Shown here piece by piece: positions 16,328 through 24,440 of a stretch of DNA of 37,207 bases. The notes beneath the pieces were generated by a model, which saw nothing but the letters and a program-made list of their open reading frames with translations, was not told the DNA's origin and searched no databases. The stretch is taken from positions 1 through 37,207 of the forward strand of contig DATBWZ010000022.1 of assembly GCA_036514535.1 (NCBI GenBank). Direction: 5' to 3'. How positions within the stretch are numbered: position 1 is the stretch's first letter; every line of letters starts with the position of its first letter. A program made the translations under genes and the position numbers. Source of the DNA: DATBWZ01 sp036514535. GTDB lineage: Bacteria > JAMCPX01 > DATBWZ01.

Positions 16328-16558
16328 ATGGCTAAAGTAGATGGTATAAAAGTGGAAGGGACTATAACTGAGACATTGCCGAATGCTATGTTTAGGGTGA
16401 AATTGGATAACGGGCATATGGTATTAGCTCATGTATCAGGGAAGATGAGGATGAGGTATATAAAAATTCTCCCCGGAGAGCGCGTTATGCTGGAGTTGTC
16501 CCCATACGATCTTACGAGGGGAAGGATTCTTTACAGGAATACGGGTGCTAAACAATGA
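16328..16558 (+). CDS. infA: Translation initiation factor IF-1
   Basis: 76 aa, one OB fold that binds the 30S A site during initiation. Typical segments are IKVEGTITETLPNAMFRVKL, HVSGKMRMRYIKILPGERV and SPYDLTRGRILYR. There is no Shine-Dalgarno in the 23 bases between map and the ATG, and a good promoter abuts the start, so a leaderless transcript is likely. Its TGA overlaps the rpmJ ATG. Confidence 0.97.
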   Translation: MAKVDGIKVEGTITETLPNAMFRVKLDNGHMVLAHVSGKMRMRYIKILPGERVMLELSPYDLTRGRILYRNTGAKQ

Positions 16559-16668
16559 AGGTTAGAGCGTCAGTAAAAAAAATCTGTGGTAAATGTAAGA
16601 TAATAAAGCGAAAGGGCGTGATAAAAGTGATTTGTGTTAATCCTAAACATAAACAAAGGCAGGGATAG
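16555..16668 (+). CDS. rpmJ: 50S ribosomal protein L36 (zinc-binding form)
   Basis: 37 aa, the canonical L36 length. Zinc ligands C11-x-x-C14, C27 and H32 are all present, and the ending NPKHKQRQG is diagnostic. It starts in an ATGA overlap with the infA stop codon, so translation of the two is coupled. Confidence 0.96.
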   Translation: MKVRASVKKICGKCKIIKRKGVIKVICVNPKHKQRQG

Positions 16669-16708
16669 AATCTTATGAACTCATATGTTTTAATAATGGA
16701 GGTGCTGA

Positions 16709-17101
16709 TTGGCAAGAATAGCAGGCGTTGATCTCCCAAAGAAAAAGAAAATAATTATAGCTCTTTCATACATTTTTGGAGTTGGCAGATCAAGCTCCCA
16801 GAATATCCTTGAGAAAGCAAAAATTAATATGGATAAGAGGGTGTCTGATTTAACAGAGGAAGAGATTGCACGTATAAGGCATATTATTGATACAGAATGT
16901 AAAGTTGAGGGAGAACTAAGAAAAGAGATTACAACGAATATCAAAAGACTTATTGACCTCGGATCTTACAGGGGTGGAAGGCACCAAAAGCATCTGCCTG
17001 CCCGCGGACAGAGAACAAGAACCAATGCAAGAACAAGAAAGGGTCCGAGAAAGTCGGTGGTCGGAGTCAGGAAAAAGGTGGCGGCACCGTCGCCTTCATG
17101 A
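16709..17101 (+). CDS. rpsM: 30S ribosomal protein S13
   Basis: 130 aa; 30S head protein that contacts P-site tRNA and forms bridges to the 50S. It begins with TTG 16709 (ARIAGVDLPKKKKIIIALSY), with GGAGGT six bases upstream, so the rare start is well supported. The helix-two-turn-helix segment YIFGVGRSSSQNILEKA and the tail RGQRTRTNARTRKGPRKSV are typical. Confidence 0.97.
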   Translation: MARIAGVDLPKKKKIIIALSYIFGVGRSSSQNILEKAKINMDKRVSDLTEEEIARIRHIIDTECKVEGELRKEITTNIKRLIDLGSYRGGRHQKHLPARGQRTRTNARTRKGPRKSVVGVRKKVAAPSPS

Positions 17102-17114
17102 GAGGTGGTTTAAT

Positions 17115-17507
17115 ATGGCAAAAACAAATAAAAGTTCAGGGAAAAAGGTTATTCAACGGGGTTTGACGAATGCAATAATTCATATCCACTCTACTTTTAA
17201 TAATACAATTATTTCTGTGGCCGATGAAACAGGGAATATCCTTGCCTGGTCAAGTGGCGGCTCCAAGGGGTTTAAGGGATCAAGAAAAGGTACTCCATAT
17301 GCGGCGCAGATAGCGGCAGAGGATGTAGCCAAAAGGACGCTTGCTATGGGTATCAGGGTTGTTTCAGTTTATGTCCGTGGTCCGGGTCCAGGCAGGGAAA
17401 CAGCGTTGAGAGCGCTTCAGGTGAGCGGATTGAAACTCTTGATGTTAAAGGATGTGACGCCCATTCCTCATAATGGTTGCAGACCGCCTAAGAAACGAAG
17501 GGTATAA
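17115..17507 (+). CDS. rpsK: 30S ribosomal protein S11
   Basis: 130 aa, normal. S11 lies on the platform near the mRNA exit. Signatures are AIIHIHSTFNNTIISVADE, GGSKGFKGSRKGTPYAAQIA and the end DVTPIPHNGCRPPKKRRV. The start ATG 17115 is preceded by AGAGGTGG; the frame is open further upstream over the rpsM 3' end, but that part is not S11. Confidence 0.97.
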   Translation: MAKTNKSSGKKVIQRGLTNAIIHIHSTFNNTIISVADETGNILAWSSGGSKGFKGSRKGTPYAAQIAAEDVAKRTLAMGIRVVSVYVRGPGPGRETALRALQVSGLKLLMLKDVTPIPHNGCRPPKKRRV

Positions 17508-17538
17508 TTTTTGAGAGTTAATTTAAGGAGGACTTAAT

Positions 17539-18165
17539 TTGGGGAGATATATTGAATCTGTTTGTAAAATGTGCCGCAGGGAAGGGGTCAAGCTCTTTTT
17601 AAAGGGGACAAGGTGTTATACTGATAAGTGTGCTATTGAGAGGCGTCCTTATCCTCCCGGCCAACATGGTCAGAAGACTTCAAAACCTACGGACTATGCA
17701 ATACATATGAGAGAAAAACAAAAGGTGAAGAGAATATACGGTATCATGGAAAGGCAATTTGAAAAATATTTTGAATGGGCATCCAGAATGAAGGGAAATA
17801 CAGGGGATAATCTCATTGTTCTCCTTGAGCTGCGGCTTGATAATATAGTGTACAGATTTGGATTTGCGAGATGCATTAAAGAAGCAAGGCAGATGGTGAA
17901 TCACGGGCATGTTCTTTTGAACGGTAAAAAAGTAACTATACCGTCTCATCTTGTTAAAAAGAATGATGTGATCTCTGTCAAAGAAAAAAGCAAAAATCTT
18001 GTTCAGATAGTAGATGGAGTTCAGAATATAGATAAGAAGATACTTCCCCCCTGGCTTGAATTGAATATAGCTGAATTGAAGGGGTATGTTAAAGACGAAC
18101 CAAAGAGATCCGATATTACAATGCCGGTTCAGGAGCAGTTGGTTGTTGAGTTCTATTCAAGGTAA
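17539..18165 (+). CDS. rpsD: 30S ribosomal protein S4 (zinc-binding form)
   Basis: 208 aa; primary 16S rRNA-binding protein needed for decoding accuracy. The N-terminal zinc site C9-x-x-C12, C26 and C31 is intact. The S4 RNA-binding domain is at about 98-160 (RLDNIVYRFGFARCIKEARQ). It begins with TTG 17539 behind a strong AAGGAGG at 17525-17531. S4 represses the alpha operon in E. coli; no such site could be judged here. Confidence 0.97.
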   Translation: MGRYIESVCKMCRREGVKLFLKGTRCYTDKCAIERRPYPPGQHGQKTSKPTDYAIHMREKQKVKRIYGIMERQFEKYFEWASRMKGNTGDNLIVLLELRLDNIVYRFGFARCIKEARQMVNHGHVLLNGKKVTIPSHLVKKNDVISVKEKSKNLVQIVDGVQNIDKKILPPWLELNIAELKGYVKDEPKRSDITMPVQEQLVVEFYSR

Positions 18166-18181
18166 AAGGAGGTAAAGGTAA

Positions 18182-19180
18182 ATGGTTATTGTAGAAAACT
18201 GGAAGAGTCTTATAAAGCCTGAGCGACTCCATGTAGAAAGCGAATCTCTTACAACTACTTATGGTAAATTTATCGCTGAACCCCTGGAGCGGGGGTTTGG
18301 CATTACTATGGGTAATGCAATCAGAAGGATTCTTCTTTCTTCAATACAGGGAGCGGCCATAACTTCTGTAAGAATAGAGGGAGTTCAGCATGAGTTTACT
18401 ACCATACAAGGTGTGACAGAGGATGTTCCGGAGATTGTGCTTAATATTAAGGGTATAAGACTCAAGATTGAATCAACAAAGACAAAAGAACTCAGCATTA
18501 ATGTTGTGGGGCCTAAAGAGGTTACAGCAAAAGACATTGAAACGGATAGCAGTGTAGAAGTGTTGAATCCAAATCACCATATTGCGACATTAAACAAAGA
18601 TGGTAAATTTAACGCTATTCTGACTGTAAAAATGGGGAAAGGGTATATACCTGCGGAAAAAAACAAGACTGAGGATATGCCTGTCGGAACAATTCCGGTT
18701 GATTCTATTTTTACTCCCATTAAGCGGGTTAGTTATAGTATAGGCAGGGCAAGAATGGGTGAATATACCGATTATGACAAGTTAACCCTTGAGGTATGGA
18801 CAGATGGAAGTTTAAGACCAGAAGATGCAGTAGCTTATGCATCAAAGATTCTTCAGGACCAGCTTGCCATATTTATTAATTTTGAGGTGTCCGAAGAGGA
18901 AGAGTCCGCTGTGCCGGTTACAAAAATACATGGAGACATAGCGGTTGAAAACCTGATGAAAAGCGTTGATGACCTTGAGCTTTCGGTCAGAGCGCAGAAT
19001 TGCCTGAGGAATGCCAATATAAAGACTATAAAGGATCTTGTTTTAAAGAGTGAACCGGAGATGCTTAAAACAAAAAATTTTGGAAGAAAATCTCTACAGG
19101 AAATAAAAAATGTGCTTATGGATATGGGACTTCGTCTTGGTATGAAGGTTGAAGATCTGCCATCGCATATTCAGAAGTAG
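18182..19180 (+). CDS. rpoA: RNA polymerase alpha subunit
   Basis: 332 aa, normal. The N-terminal assembly domain includes EPLERGFGITMGNAIRRILL and EDVPEIVLNIKGIRL. A flexible linker follows near residues 236-255, then the helix-hairpin-helix CTD (DLELSVRAQNCLRNANIKTI) that contacts UP elements and activators. AAAGGAGGT lies ahead of the ATG. Normal alpha-operon position between rpsD and rplQ. Confidence 0.98.
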   Translation: MVIVENWKSLIKPERLHVESESLTTTYGKFIAEPLERGFGITMGNAIRRILLSSIQGAAITSVRIEGVQHEFTTIQGVTEDVPEIVLNIKGIRLKIESTKTKELSINVVGPKEVTAKDIETDSSVEVLNPNHHIATLNKDGKFNAILTVKMGKGYIPAEKNKTEDMPVGTIPVDSIFTPIKRVSYSIGRARMGEYTDYDKLTLEVWTDGSLRPEDAVAYASKILQDQLAIFINFEVSEEEESAVPVTKIHGDIAVENLMKSVDDLELSVRAQNCLRNANIKTIKDLVLKSEPEMLKTKNFGRKSLQEIKNVLMDMGLRLGMKVEDLPSHIQK

Positions 19181-19191
19181 CAGGAAAAAGC

Positions 19192-19701
19192 ATGAGACAC
19201 AGAATTGATCATAGAAAACTTGGAATGAAAACAGCGCACAGGCTTTCTGTGCTTAGAAACCTCCTGACCGCGCTTATTGTTTACGAAAAAATTAATACTA
19301 CTGTTGCAAGGGCAAAGGAACTCCGGAGGGTTGCAGAAAAGGTTATTTCAATAGGAAAGGAAGGCAGTCTCTCTGCCCGCAGGCGCGCTATGCAATTGCT
19401 TAGAAGCCCTAAGGCAATGAAGAAATTATTCGACGAACTTGCGAAAAGGTACCAGAATAGAAATGGAGGATATACAAGGCTTACAAGGATTGGCGCTCGT
19501 AATGGAGACGGAGCAGAGATATCAATAATCGAACTTGTGGATAGACCAAAGATAGAAAAGAAGGCCAAACCTGGGGATAAAAAAGGCGCTGCAGCAGAAA
19601 CCGTTCAAAAAGCGGGGGTAGCGCCAAAAGAAAAGAGCAGGGAAGAAAAGAGGAGCTGGTTCTGGTGGAGGAAGAAAAAGGAAGAAATACCGCAGAAGTG
19701 A
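19192..19701 (+). CDS. rplQ: 50S ribosomal protein L17 with long C-terminal extension
   Basis: 169 aa; the family is usually 115-130. The core MRHRIDHRKLGMKTAHRLSV and TRIGARNGDGAEISIIELVD is typical. After about residue 125 there is an extra Lys/Ala/Glu-rich tail of 40 residues with an aromatic patch (RSWFWWRKKKEE). The tail encodes the ribosome-binding site and start of the next gene, which overlaps by 37 bp. Confidence 0.96.
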   Translation: MRHRIDHRKLGMKTAHRLSVLRNLLTALIVYEKINTTVARAKELRRVAEKVISIGKEGSLSARRRAMQLLRSPKAMKKLFDELAKRYQNRNGGYTRLTRIGARNGDGAEISIIELVDRPKIEKKAKPGDKKGAAAETVQKAGVAPKEKSREEKRSWFWWRKKKEEIPQK

Positions 19702-20237
19702 AATCAGATGTCGATAGCAGGAAAAGGTATGTTCTTCATCTTATTATAACATTTGTTGTTTTTATAGTCGCTATATATTTTTTCTTGAAACCTACCGTAA
19801 AAAAAGGCGATACTGCTCCGGATTTTAAACTTATAGATATTAATGGTGCGGAAGTAAATCTTTCGGATTTTAGAGGGAATATAGTATTTCTCAACTTCTG
19901 GGCAACCTGGTGCCCACCCTGCATTGAAGAACTTCCTCAGATACAGGCATTGTCGGAGCAGATGGTCAAAGATAACTTTATTGTCCTGGCAGTCAATATT
20001 GACCAAATCTCCGGAGCCCAAATAAAACAGTTTGTTCAAGAGAGAGGGTTGACTTTCCGAGTGCTGCTTGATCCCAAATCTTCAGTTGGAGCAGATAAGT
20101 ACGGTATTACCGGTGTGCCTGAGACATTTCTTATAGACAAAAATGGTAAAATAATTGATAGATTTATTGGTCCCCGTGACTGGACAACAGACGCATTTAT
20201 TGAAATATTTAAAAAAATTATTAATTCTGCCTCTTAA
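19665..20237 (+). CDS. Membrane-anchored thioredoxin-like protein (TlpA/ResA family)
   Basis: 190 aa. One transmembrane helix at about 22-41, then a periplasm-facing thioredoxin fold with the redox motif C83-x-x-C86 in WATWCPPC and the cis-Pro segment GVPETFLIDKNGKI. Such proteins reduce disulphides for cytochrome c maturation or other extracytoplasmic targets. The start GTG 19665 has AGGAG nine bases upstream and overlaps rplQ by 37 bp. A second in-frame GTG at 19698 (no good Shine-Dalgarno) would shorten the overlap to four bases. The exact substrate is unknown. Confidence 0.9.
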   Translation: MEEEKGRNTAEVKSDVDSRKRYVLHLIITFVVFIVAIYFFLKPTVKKGDTAPDFKLIDINGAEVNLSDFRGNIVFLNFWATWCPPCIEELPQIQALSEQMVKDNFIVLAVNIDQISGAQIKQFVQERGLTFRVLLDPKSSVGADKYGITGVPETFLIDKNGKIIDRFIGPRDWTTDAFIEIFKKIINSAS

Positions 20238-20292
20238 TTTTTGATGATAATTACAAACAAATATCTTTAACAAACAGCCAAATACTGTGTCT

Positions 20293-21528
20293 CTATCTCA
20301 TGGCTGTAACTTTGTCCTTCAACATACGCAGGACAAATAACCCTGGCAGGGCGGCAATTGTTGTTATGAAAAAAAAGATTGCCCATCCAAATGATTCCAC
20401 GAGAAATCCGGAGGTTGGAGCAATAATAATTCGCCCGATTGCAGCAATTGATGACAACAGCGCGTATTGAGTGGCGCTGTAACTCCGGTTGCATATAGTC
20501 ATTAGCAGCGCCACGAAAGCAGATGTGCCCATTCCGCCGCATAGGTTTTCAAAGGCTACAGTAAAGATCAGCATACCATAACTCTTGCCCATCCATGCAA
20601 GAAGCATAAATGAGAGATTTGATACACATTGGAGAAAACCAAAAAACAGCAGAGAGTTGAAGAGCCCTACTTTAACCATAAGTGTCCCACCTAATATCGC
20701 CCCTGCAATCAGGGATGCAAGGCCTAATCCTTTATTTATTATCCCCACCTCGCTTGGGGAGAATCCCACTCCCCTTATCAGGAATACTGTTGTAAGGGAG
20801 CCGGCATACGCATCTCCGAGTTTATAAAGGGTGATTAACAACAGGAGCATAAATGCACCCCGCCGGGAGAAATAATCCTTCAATGGTGCCCATATAGCTT
20901 CTTGCAGTGTTTTTGGAGGATTAATTTTGCCGTCAGGTTCAGTTCCAGATAGCGCGGACGCTACTCCTATAGTCATTGCGCCAGCCATTATGAGATAAGT
21001 GTTGCGCCAACCTATATGGTCTGAAAAAATGAGCGCCAGCGCGCCGGAAACAAGCATTCCAATGCGATAGCCTGTAACAAATATCCCGGCGCCGATTCCT
21101 CTTTCTTTTTCAAGCAGTACATCAGTCCGGTATGCATCAACCACGGTATCCTGAGATGCAGAACTGAACGCAACAATGAGCGCAAGCCCTGCCATAAGCA
21201 AGGGGGCGTTCTCAGGAGAAACAGATGCCATTCCCGCTATCCCGAATATCAGGAGGAATTGCGTTAAAATTATCCATCCTCTTCGCCTTCCTAACCATGG
21301 AGGAACAAATCGGTCCATGAGTGGCGACCAGAGAAATTTCAATGTATATGGAAGACCCACCAGTGAGAAAATGCCGATTGTGCGGATATCCACTCCGGAG
21401 GTTGCCATCCATGCCTGCAGTGTGCCGCTGGTCAGTGCAAGCGGCAATCCGGATGAAAAACCCAGAAACGCTATAACCGCAATTCTGCGGTTGTTGAATA
21501 TCCTGGCATAGGCAATCAAATTGTTCAT
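20293..21528 (-). CDS. ampG: AmpG-like muropeptide permease (MFS)
   Basis: 411-aa inner-membrane MFS transporter. The N-terminus has the AmpG signature GFSSGLPLALTSGTLQAWMA and GLPYTLKFLWSPLMDRFVPP followed by LGRRRGW. AmpG imports anhydromuropeptides for cell-wall recycling. It is shorter than E. coli AmpG (491 aa), as in many homologues with 12 rather than 14 helices. It is monocistronic and divergent from the lipoprotein pair. No Shine-Dalgarno is evident before ATG 21528, and a promoter ends 11 bases upstream. Confidence 0.88.
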   Translation of the reverse strand: MNNLIAYARIFNNRRIAVIAFLGFSSGLPLALTSGTLQAWMATSGVDIRTIGIFSLVGLPYTLKFLWSPLMDRFVPPWLGRRRGWIILTQFLLIFGIAGMASVSPENAPLLMAGLALIVAFSSASQDTVVDAYRTDVLLEKERGIGAGIFVTGYRIGMLVSGALALIFSDHIGWRNTYLIMAGAMTIGVASALSGTEPDGKINPPKTLQEAIWAPLKDYFSRRGAFMLLLLITLYKLGDAYAGSLTTVFLIRGVGFSPSEVGIINKGLGLASLIAGAILGGTLMVKVGLFNSLLFFGFLQCVSNLSFMLLAWMGKSYGMLIFTVAFENLCGGMGTSAFVALLMTICNRSYSATQYALLSSIAAIGRIIIAPTSGFLVESFGWAIFFFITTIAALPGLFVLRMLKDKVTAMR

Positions 21529-21539
21529 TGTCGCATTTT

Positions 21540-21568
21540 ATCCTATCCGGACGCTATTTCAGTGTCAA
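21540..21568 (-). promoter_or_regulatory. Promoter of ampG
   Basis: On the minus strand TTGACA (21568-21563), a 17-bp spacer and TAGGAT (21545-21540). The -10 ends 11 bases before the ampG ATG, which would give a leader of only a few bases. Confidence 0.5.
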
Positions 21569-21648
21569 GTTTTTCAGATAGAATAGGATTCAGGGAAATA
21601 GCGATGCGTAATATTTACAGCAGTCCCTGTTGATGAAATAAATACAAG

Positions 21649-21677
21649 TTGACAGCGCTCGTAATTTTAATTATAAT
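21649..21677 (+). promoter_or_regulatory. Perfect consensus promoter of the lipoprotein pair
   Basis: TTGACA (21649-21654), exactly 17 bp, TATAAT (21672-21677): full consensus at both hexamers with optimal spacing. The Shine-Dalgarno AAGGAGGT (21698-21705) sits six bases before ATG 21712. Together they predict strong constitutive expression of the two lipoproteins. Confidence 0.85.
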
Positions 21678-21711
21678 CTATTTCTGAAAATTACAATAAG
21701 GAGGTATAGAT

Positions 21712-22335
21712 ATGAAATTATTTAAGATATTTTTAGGAATTGCAATTATTACGTCATTTGCATGGGGATGTGCAGCAACAAAGAAGGCTATAGGAGAGCG
21801 GGAAGTAATTGATAAAAGCGGAGACAGACCTGACTGGTATACAAAGATTCCCAAACTAAAAGATGGAAAGTTGTTTTTCCGTGGTTCAAGGACAAGGGCG
21901 CTTGCCTATGAAGATGGTCTGACCGATGCAAGAATGGACGCAATGAGGCAGGTAGGAGAGAAGATTCAAACCATTGTCCATACCTCTTATGAGAAGGCAA
22001 GGGTGGAATACGGAATTCCGCAGGATGACAAGGATGCCGGCAGGGACCTTGAGGATGGTATTATTGCCCAGGCAAAGGCAGCTGTGACAGGTGTTCAGGA
22101 AGAGGATGCATTCTGGGAAAAATACAAGGAGATCGGCGGATCAGGAATATCGTATTTTTACGATGTTGCAGTGCTTATGTCGTTGACACAGCAGGATTTT
22201 GAGAGAAGCCTGGCAAATACCCTCAGCGGAGCCCTTGAGAAAAAGAGAGAAGCAAAAAATAAGAAAGCCGAAGAAGTGCTGAATAGAATGAGGCAGGATG
22301 TAGGCAGTGCTGTTGAAACAGGGACAGAAGAATAG
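21712..22335 (+). CDS. LPP20-like outer-membrane lipoprotein, copy 1
   Basis: 207 aa. A signal peptide with Lys2, a hydrophobic core and lipobox SFAWGC gives lipidation at C20. The mature domain has RPDWYTKIP near 39-47, as in LPP20-type lipoproteins, then FFRGSRTRALAYEDGLTDAR and the block ARVEYGIPQDDKD at 96-108. The C-terminus is a charged helix with KKREAKNKKAEE. It is about 40% identical by eye to the next gene, nine bases downstream. The LPP20 assignment is from motif memory; the function is unknown, probably envelope-associated. Confidence 0.8.
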   Translation: MKLFKIFLGIAIITSFAWGCAATKKAIGEREVIDKSGDRPDWYTKIPKLKDGKLFFRGSRTRALAYEDGLTDARMDAMRQVGEKIQTIVHTSYEKARVEYGIPQDDKDAGRDLEDGIIAQAKAAVTGVQEEDAFWEKYKEIGGSGISYFYDVAVLMSLTQQDFERSLANTLSGALEKKREAKNKKAEEVLNRMRQDVGSAVETGTEE

Positions 22336-22344
22336 GCTGAGGAT

Positions 22345-22965
22345 ATGAAAAAGATAATTCTTCTGTTTCTTGTTTTCTTTTCGGGAATTATCCTTTCCTT
22401 CTGCGCCCATAACAAGCCTGTTGGAAGCCAGACCATTCTTGAAAAGAGCGGATCCAGACCTTCATGGATTACAGAAATTCCGGAGAGCAAAAAAGGCATA
22501 ATGTTTTTCAGAGGGCTCAAAACCAATGCTGCCACGCTGGATGGCGGGATAAATGATGCCCGTCACCATGCACTTCAGCAGATAGCAGAAATGGTCAGTA
22601 CAGAGGTAAACGTTGATTATGAAAGAGCCCGCGTTGAATACGGAATCCCAAAGGATGACAAGGATATCGGTTCCGTGGTCCGGGATGCCGTGATAGCCCT
22701 CTCCCAGCAGGTTGTAAAGGGTGCAAGGGAAAAAGAGAGTTACTACGAAAAGATAGAGGAAATAACTGCCGGCGGGGTGCATGTATTTTTCAATGTTTAC
22801 ATGCTTGTCCATTTATCCGAGGAAGATCTCAAACGGACAGCAAATGAGGTAATTGAGAAAGAGAAAGGAAAAGCTCGGGATAAAAAGAACAAAAAGGCAG
22901 AGGATTTTCTGGAAAATATGCGCAAGGATATAATAGAGAGGGATTACGCTCCGGAGGAAGAGTAG
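22345..22965 (+). CDS. LPP20-like outer-membrane lipoprotein, copy 2
   Basis: 206 aa, a tandem paralogue of the preceding gene. Signal peptide with lipobox ILSFC and lipidated C20 at the same position. It repeats the same landmarks: RPSWITEIP at 39-47, FFRGLKTNAATLDGGINDAR, ARVEYGIPKDDKD at 95-107, and a charged tail with RDKKNKKAEDFLENMRKD. It is cotranscribed from the promoter at 21649-21677. Its last 22 bp overlap the convergent acyl-CoA synthetase alpha gene. Function unknown. Confidence 0.8.
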   Translation: MKKIILLFLVFFSGIILSFCAHNKPVGSQTILEKSGSRPSWITEIPESKKGIMFFRGLKTNAATLDGGINDARHHALQQIAEMVSTEVNVDYERARVEYGIPKDDKDIGSVVRDAVIALSQQVVKGAREKESYYEKIEEITAGGVHVFFNVYMLVHLSEEDLKRTANEVIEKEKGKARDKKNKKAEDFLENMRKDIIERDYAPEEE

Positions 22966-24440
22966 TCAGTCAGTTGTTGTTTTTCTCTTCTTCTCAGGTA
23001 TTCTGCATACCAGCATAATCTCGCGACTGCTTTTGCAGCCCTGTCGGGGGTTGGATAGACAAATATGCCATTGTCTATGAGAAGTTTTAAAGCTTCATTT
23101 TTCTGAAAATCATCTGAAAGCATTATATCTGATGCGCATATTACAGTCTTGTTAAGCCGTTTCCATAATTCTATTAGATGTTTTGCCTGATGAATGCCAT
23201 TGGCCTTGATATAATCTATTAGAGTACCTTTCATGCTTTCCTCTATAAGTTTGGAATCAGCTATCTTGAATGCCGCACCATACCAGTATCCGACGCCAAG
23301 GCTCATAAAAATGTCCACATTTTTTGAGGATGCCATTAACTCGGTAACCTTTTCGTAGATCCCTTCCCCCCTTTCAGCAACAAGGTCAACAGGATTATTT
23401 CTTGACCAGTAGAATGGCAGGATTTTGTTGAATTCAGCGATGAGTTCCTGGGGAAATGCCGGCAACTCAAGCCCTTCTTCTGTCAGTGCATCCGCCACCA
23501 GAACAGCCCATCCGCCGCCTTCGCTTACAGCGCCAACCTTTCTTCCCTTTGGCAGGGGTTGGTGTAGGAAGGCGAATGCGGCGTCGCCCATTTCCTCTGC
23601 ATTCTGGACAAGTATACCGCCTGCCTGCCAGACAGCTGCTTTGAAAATATCAAATGAACCAGCCATAGCGCCTGTATGTGATTCCGCTGATTTTTTTCCC
23701 TGTGATGTTCTGGCGCTCTTGAGTATTATCAACGGTTTTTTCTTTGCCAGTTCCCGCGCTTTTTCAAAGAATCTCCGGCCGTCATCCACGCCCTCAATAT
23801 ACGATATGACCACATCGGTATCCGGATCATCCTTGAAGTAATCGTAATAATCCTCGGTTTTCAGCATTGCCTCGTTGCCGCTGGAGATGAACTTTCCGAA
23901 TCCCATGGAGTATTTTTTTGCCCACTCAATCATGGTGTTGCCCATATTCCCGCTCTGTGAAACAAAGGAAATTTTTGCAGGCTTTATGTTGTAATAAGCC
24001 ATTGTAGCGCTTAGGTTTATAAAACTGTTGAAGATCCCCTGTCCGTTAGGTCCAGCCATGGGAATCCCTGCGTCTCTGCAGAGCGATACCAGCTTATTTT
24101 CAAGTTCAGCGTGATCTTTTCCTGCTTCGCTGTAGCCGGAGGTGATTACCATTATGCTTTTTACACCCTTTGCAATGCATTCTTTCAGCGCATCAAAAAC
24201 TTTTTCTCTTGGCAGGGTTATAACCGCGAGGTGTGCCCCCTCAGGCAGGTCGTTTATTTTTTTATAACATTTAATTCCGCCGATTGCATTCGCTCCCGGA
24301 TTGACAGCGTATATCCGGCCTTTGTATCCGCTAGTCACAATATTGTTAAGAACCACAAATCCCCATTTGGAAGGATTAGTGCTTGCTCCTACAACTGCTA
24401 TTGATTCAGGGTAAAACAGGTATCTAATTTTTTCCTTCAT
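22944..24440 (-). CDS. ADP-forming acyl-CoA synthetase, alpha (CoA-binding) subunit
   Basis: 498 aa from ATG 24440. The N-terminal CoA-binding Rossmann domain starts LFYPESIAVVGASTNPSKWG, followed by two succinyl-CoA ligase-like domains. The phosphorylated histidine is H255 in SAESHTGAMAGS, close to His257 of archaeal ACD. The enzyme makes ATP from acyl-CoA + ADP + Pi, typical of anaerobic fermentation, or runs in reverse. Upstream in-frame TTG 24467 and ATG 24461 are alternatives, but the family begins near 24440. It overlaps the beta-subunit gene by 17 bp. The acyl preference cannot be read. Confidence 0.88.
   Translation of the reverse strand: MKEKIRYLFYPESIAVVGASTNPSKWGFVVLNNIVTSGYKGRIYAVNPGANAIGGIKCYKKINDLPEGAHLAVITLPREKVFDALKECIAKGVKSIMVITSGYSEAGKDHAELENKLVSLCRDAGIPMAGPNGQGIFNSFINLSATMAYYNIKPAKISFVSQSGNMGNTMIEWAKKYSMGFGKFISSGNEAMLKTEDYYDYFKDDPDTDVVISYIEGVDDGRRFFEKARELAKKKPLIILKSARTSQGKKSAESHTGAMAGSFDIFKAAVWQAGGILVQNAEEMGDAAFAFLHQPLPKGRKVGAVSEGGGWAVLVADALTEEGLELPAFPQELIAEFNKILPFYWSRNNPVDLVAERGEGIYEKVTELMASSKNVDIFMSLGVGYWYGAAFKIADSKLIEESMKGTLIDYIKANGIHQAKHLIELWKRLNKTVICASDIMLSDDFQKNEALKLLIDNGIFVYPTPDRAAKAVARLCWYAEYLRRREKQQLTDYSSSGA

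Noticed and set aside
16953..17114. Long N-terminal extension of rpsK over the rpsM 3' end
   Set aside because: The frame happens to be open there; ATG 17115 has a Shine-Dalgarno and gives the canonical 130-aa S11.
4768..19701. A hidden novel system inside the ribosomal superoperon
   Set aside because: Every frame is accounted for by a known ribosomal, translocation or housekeeping protein with normal spacing. Only tails, start choices and the missing rpmD differ from the usual.
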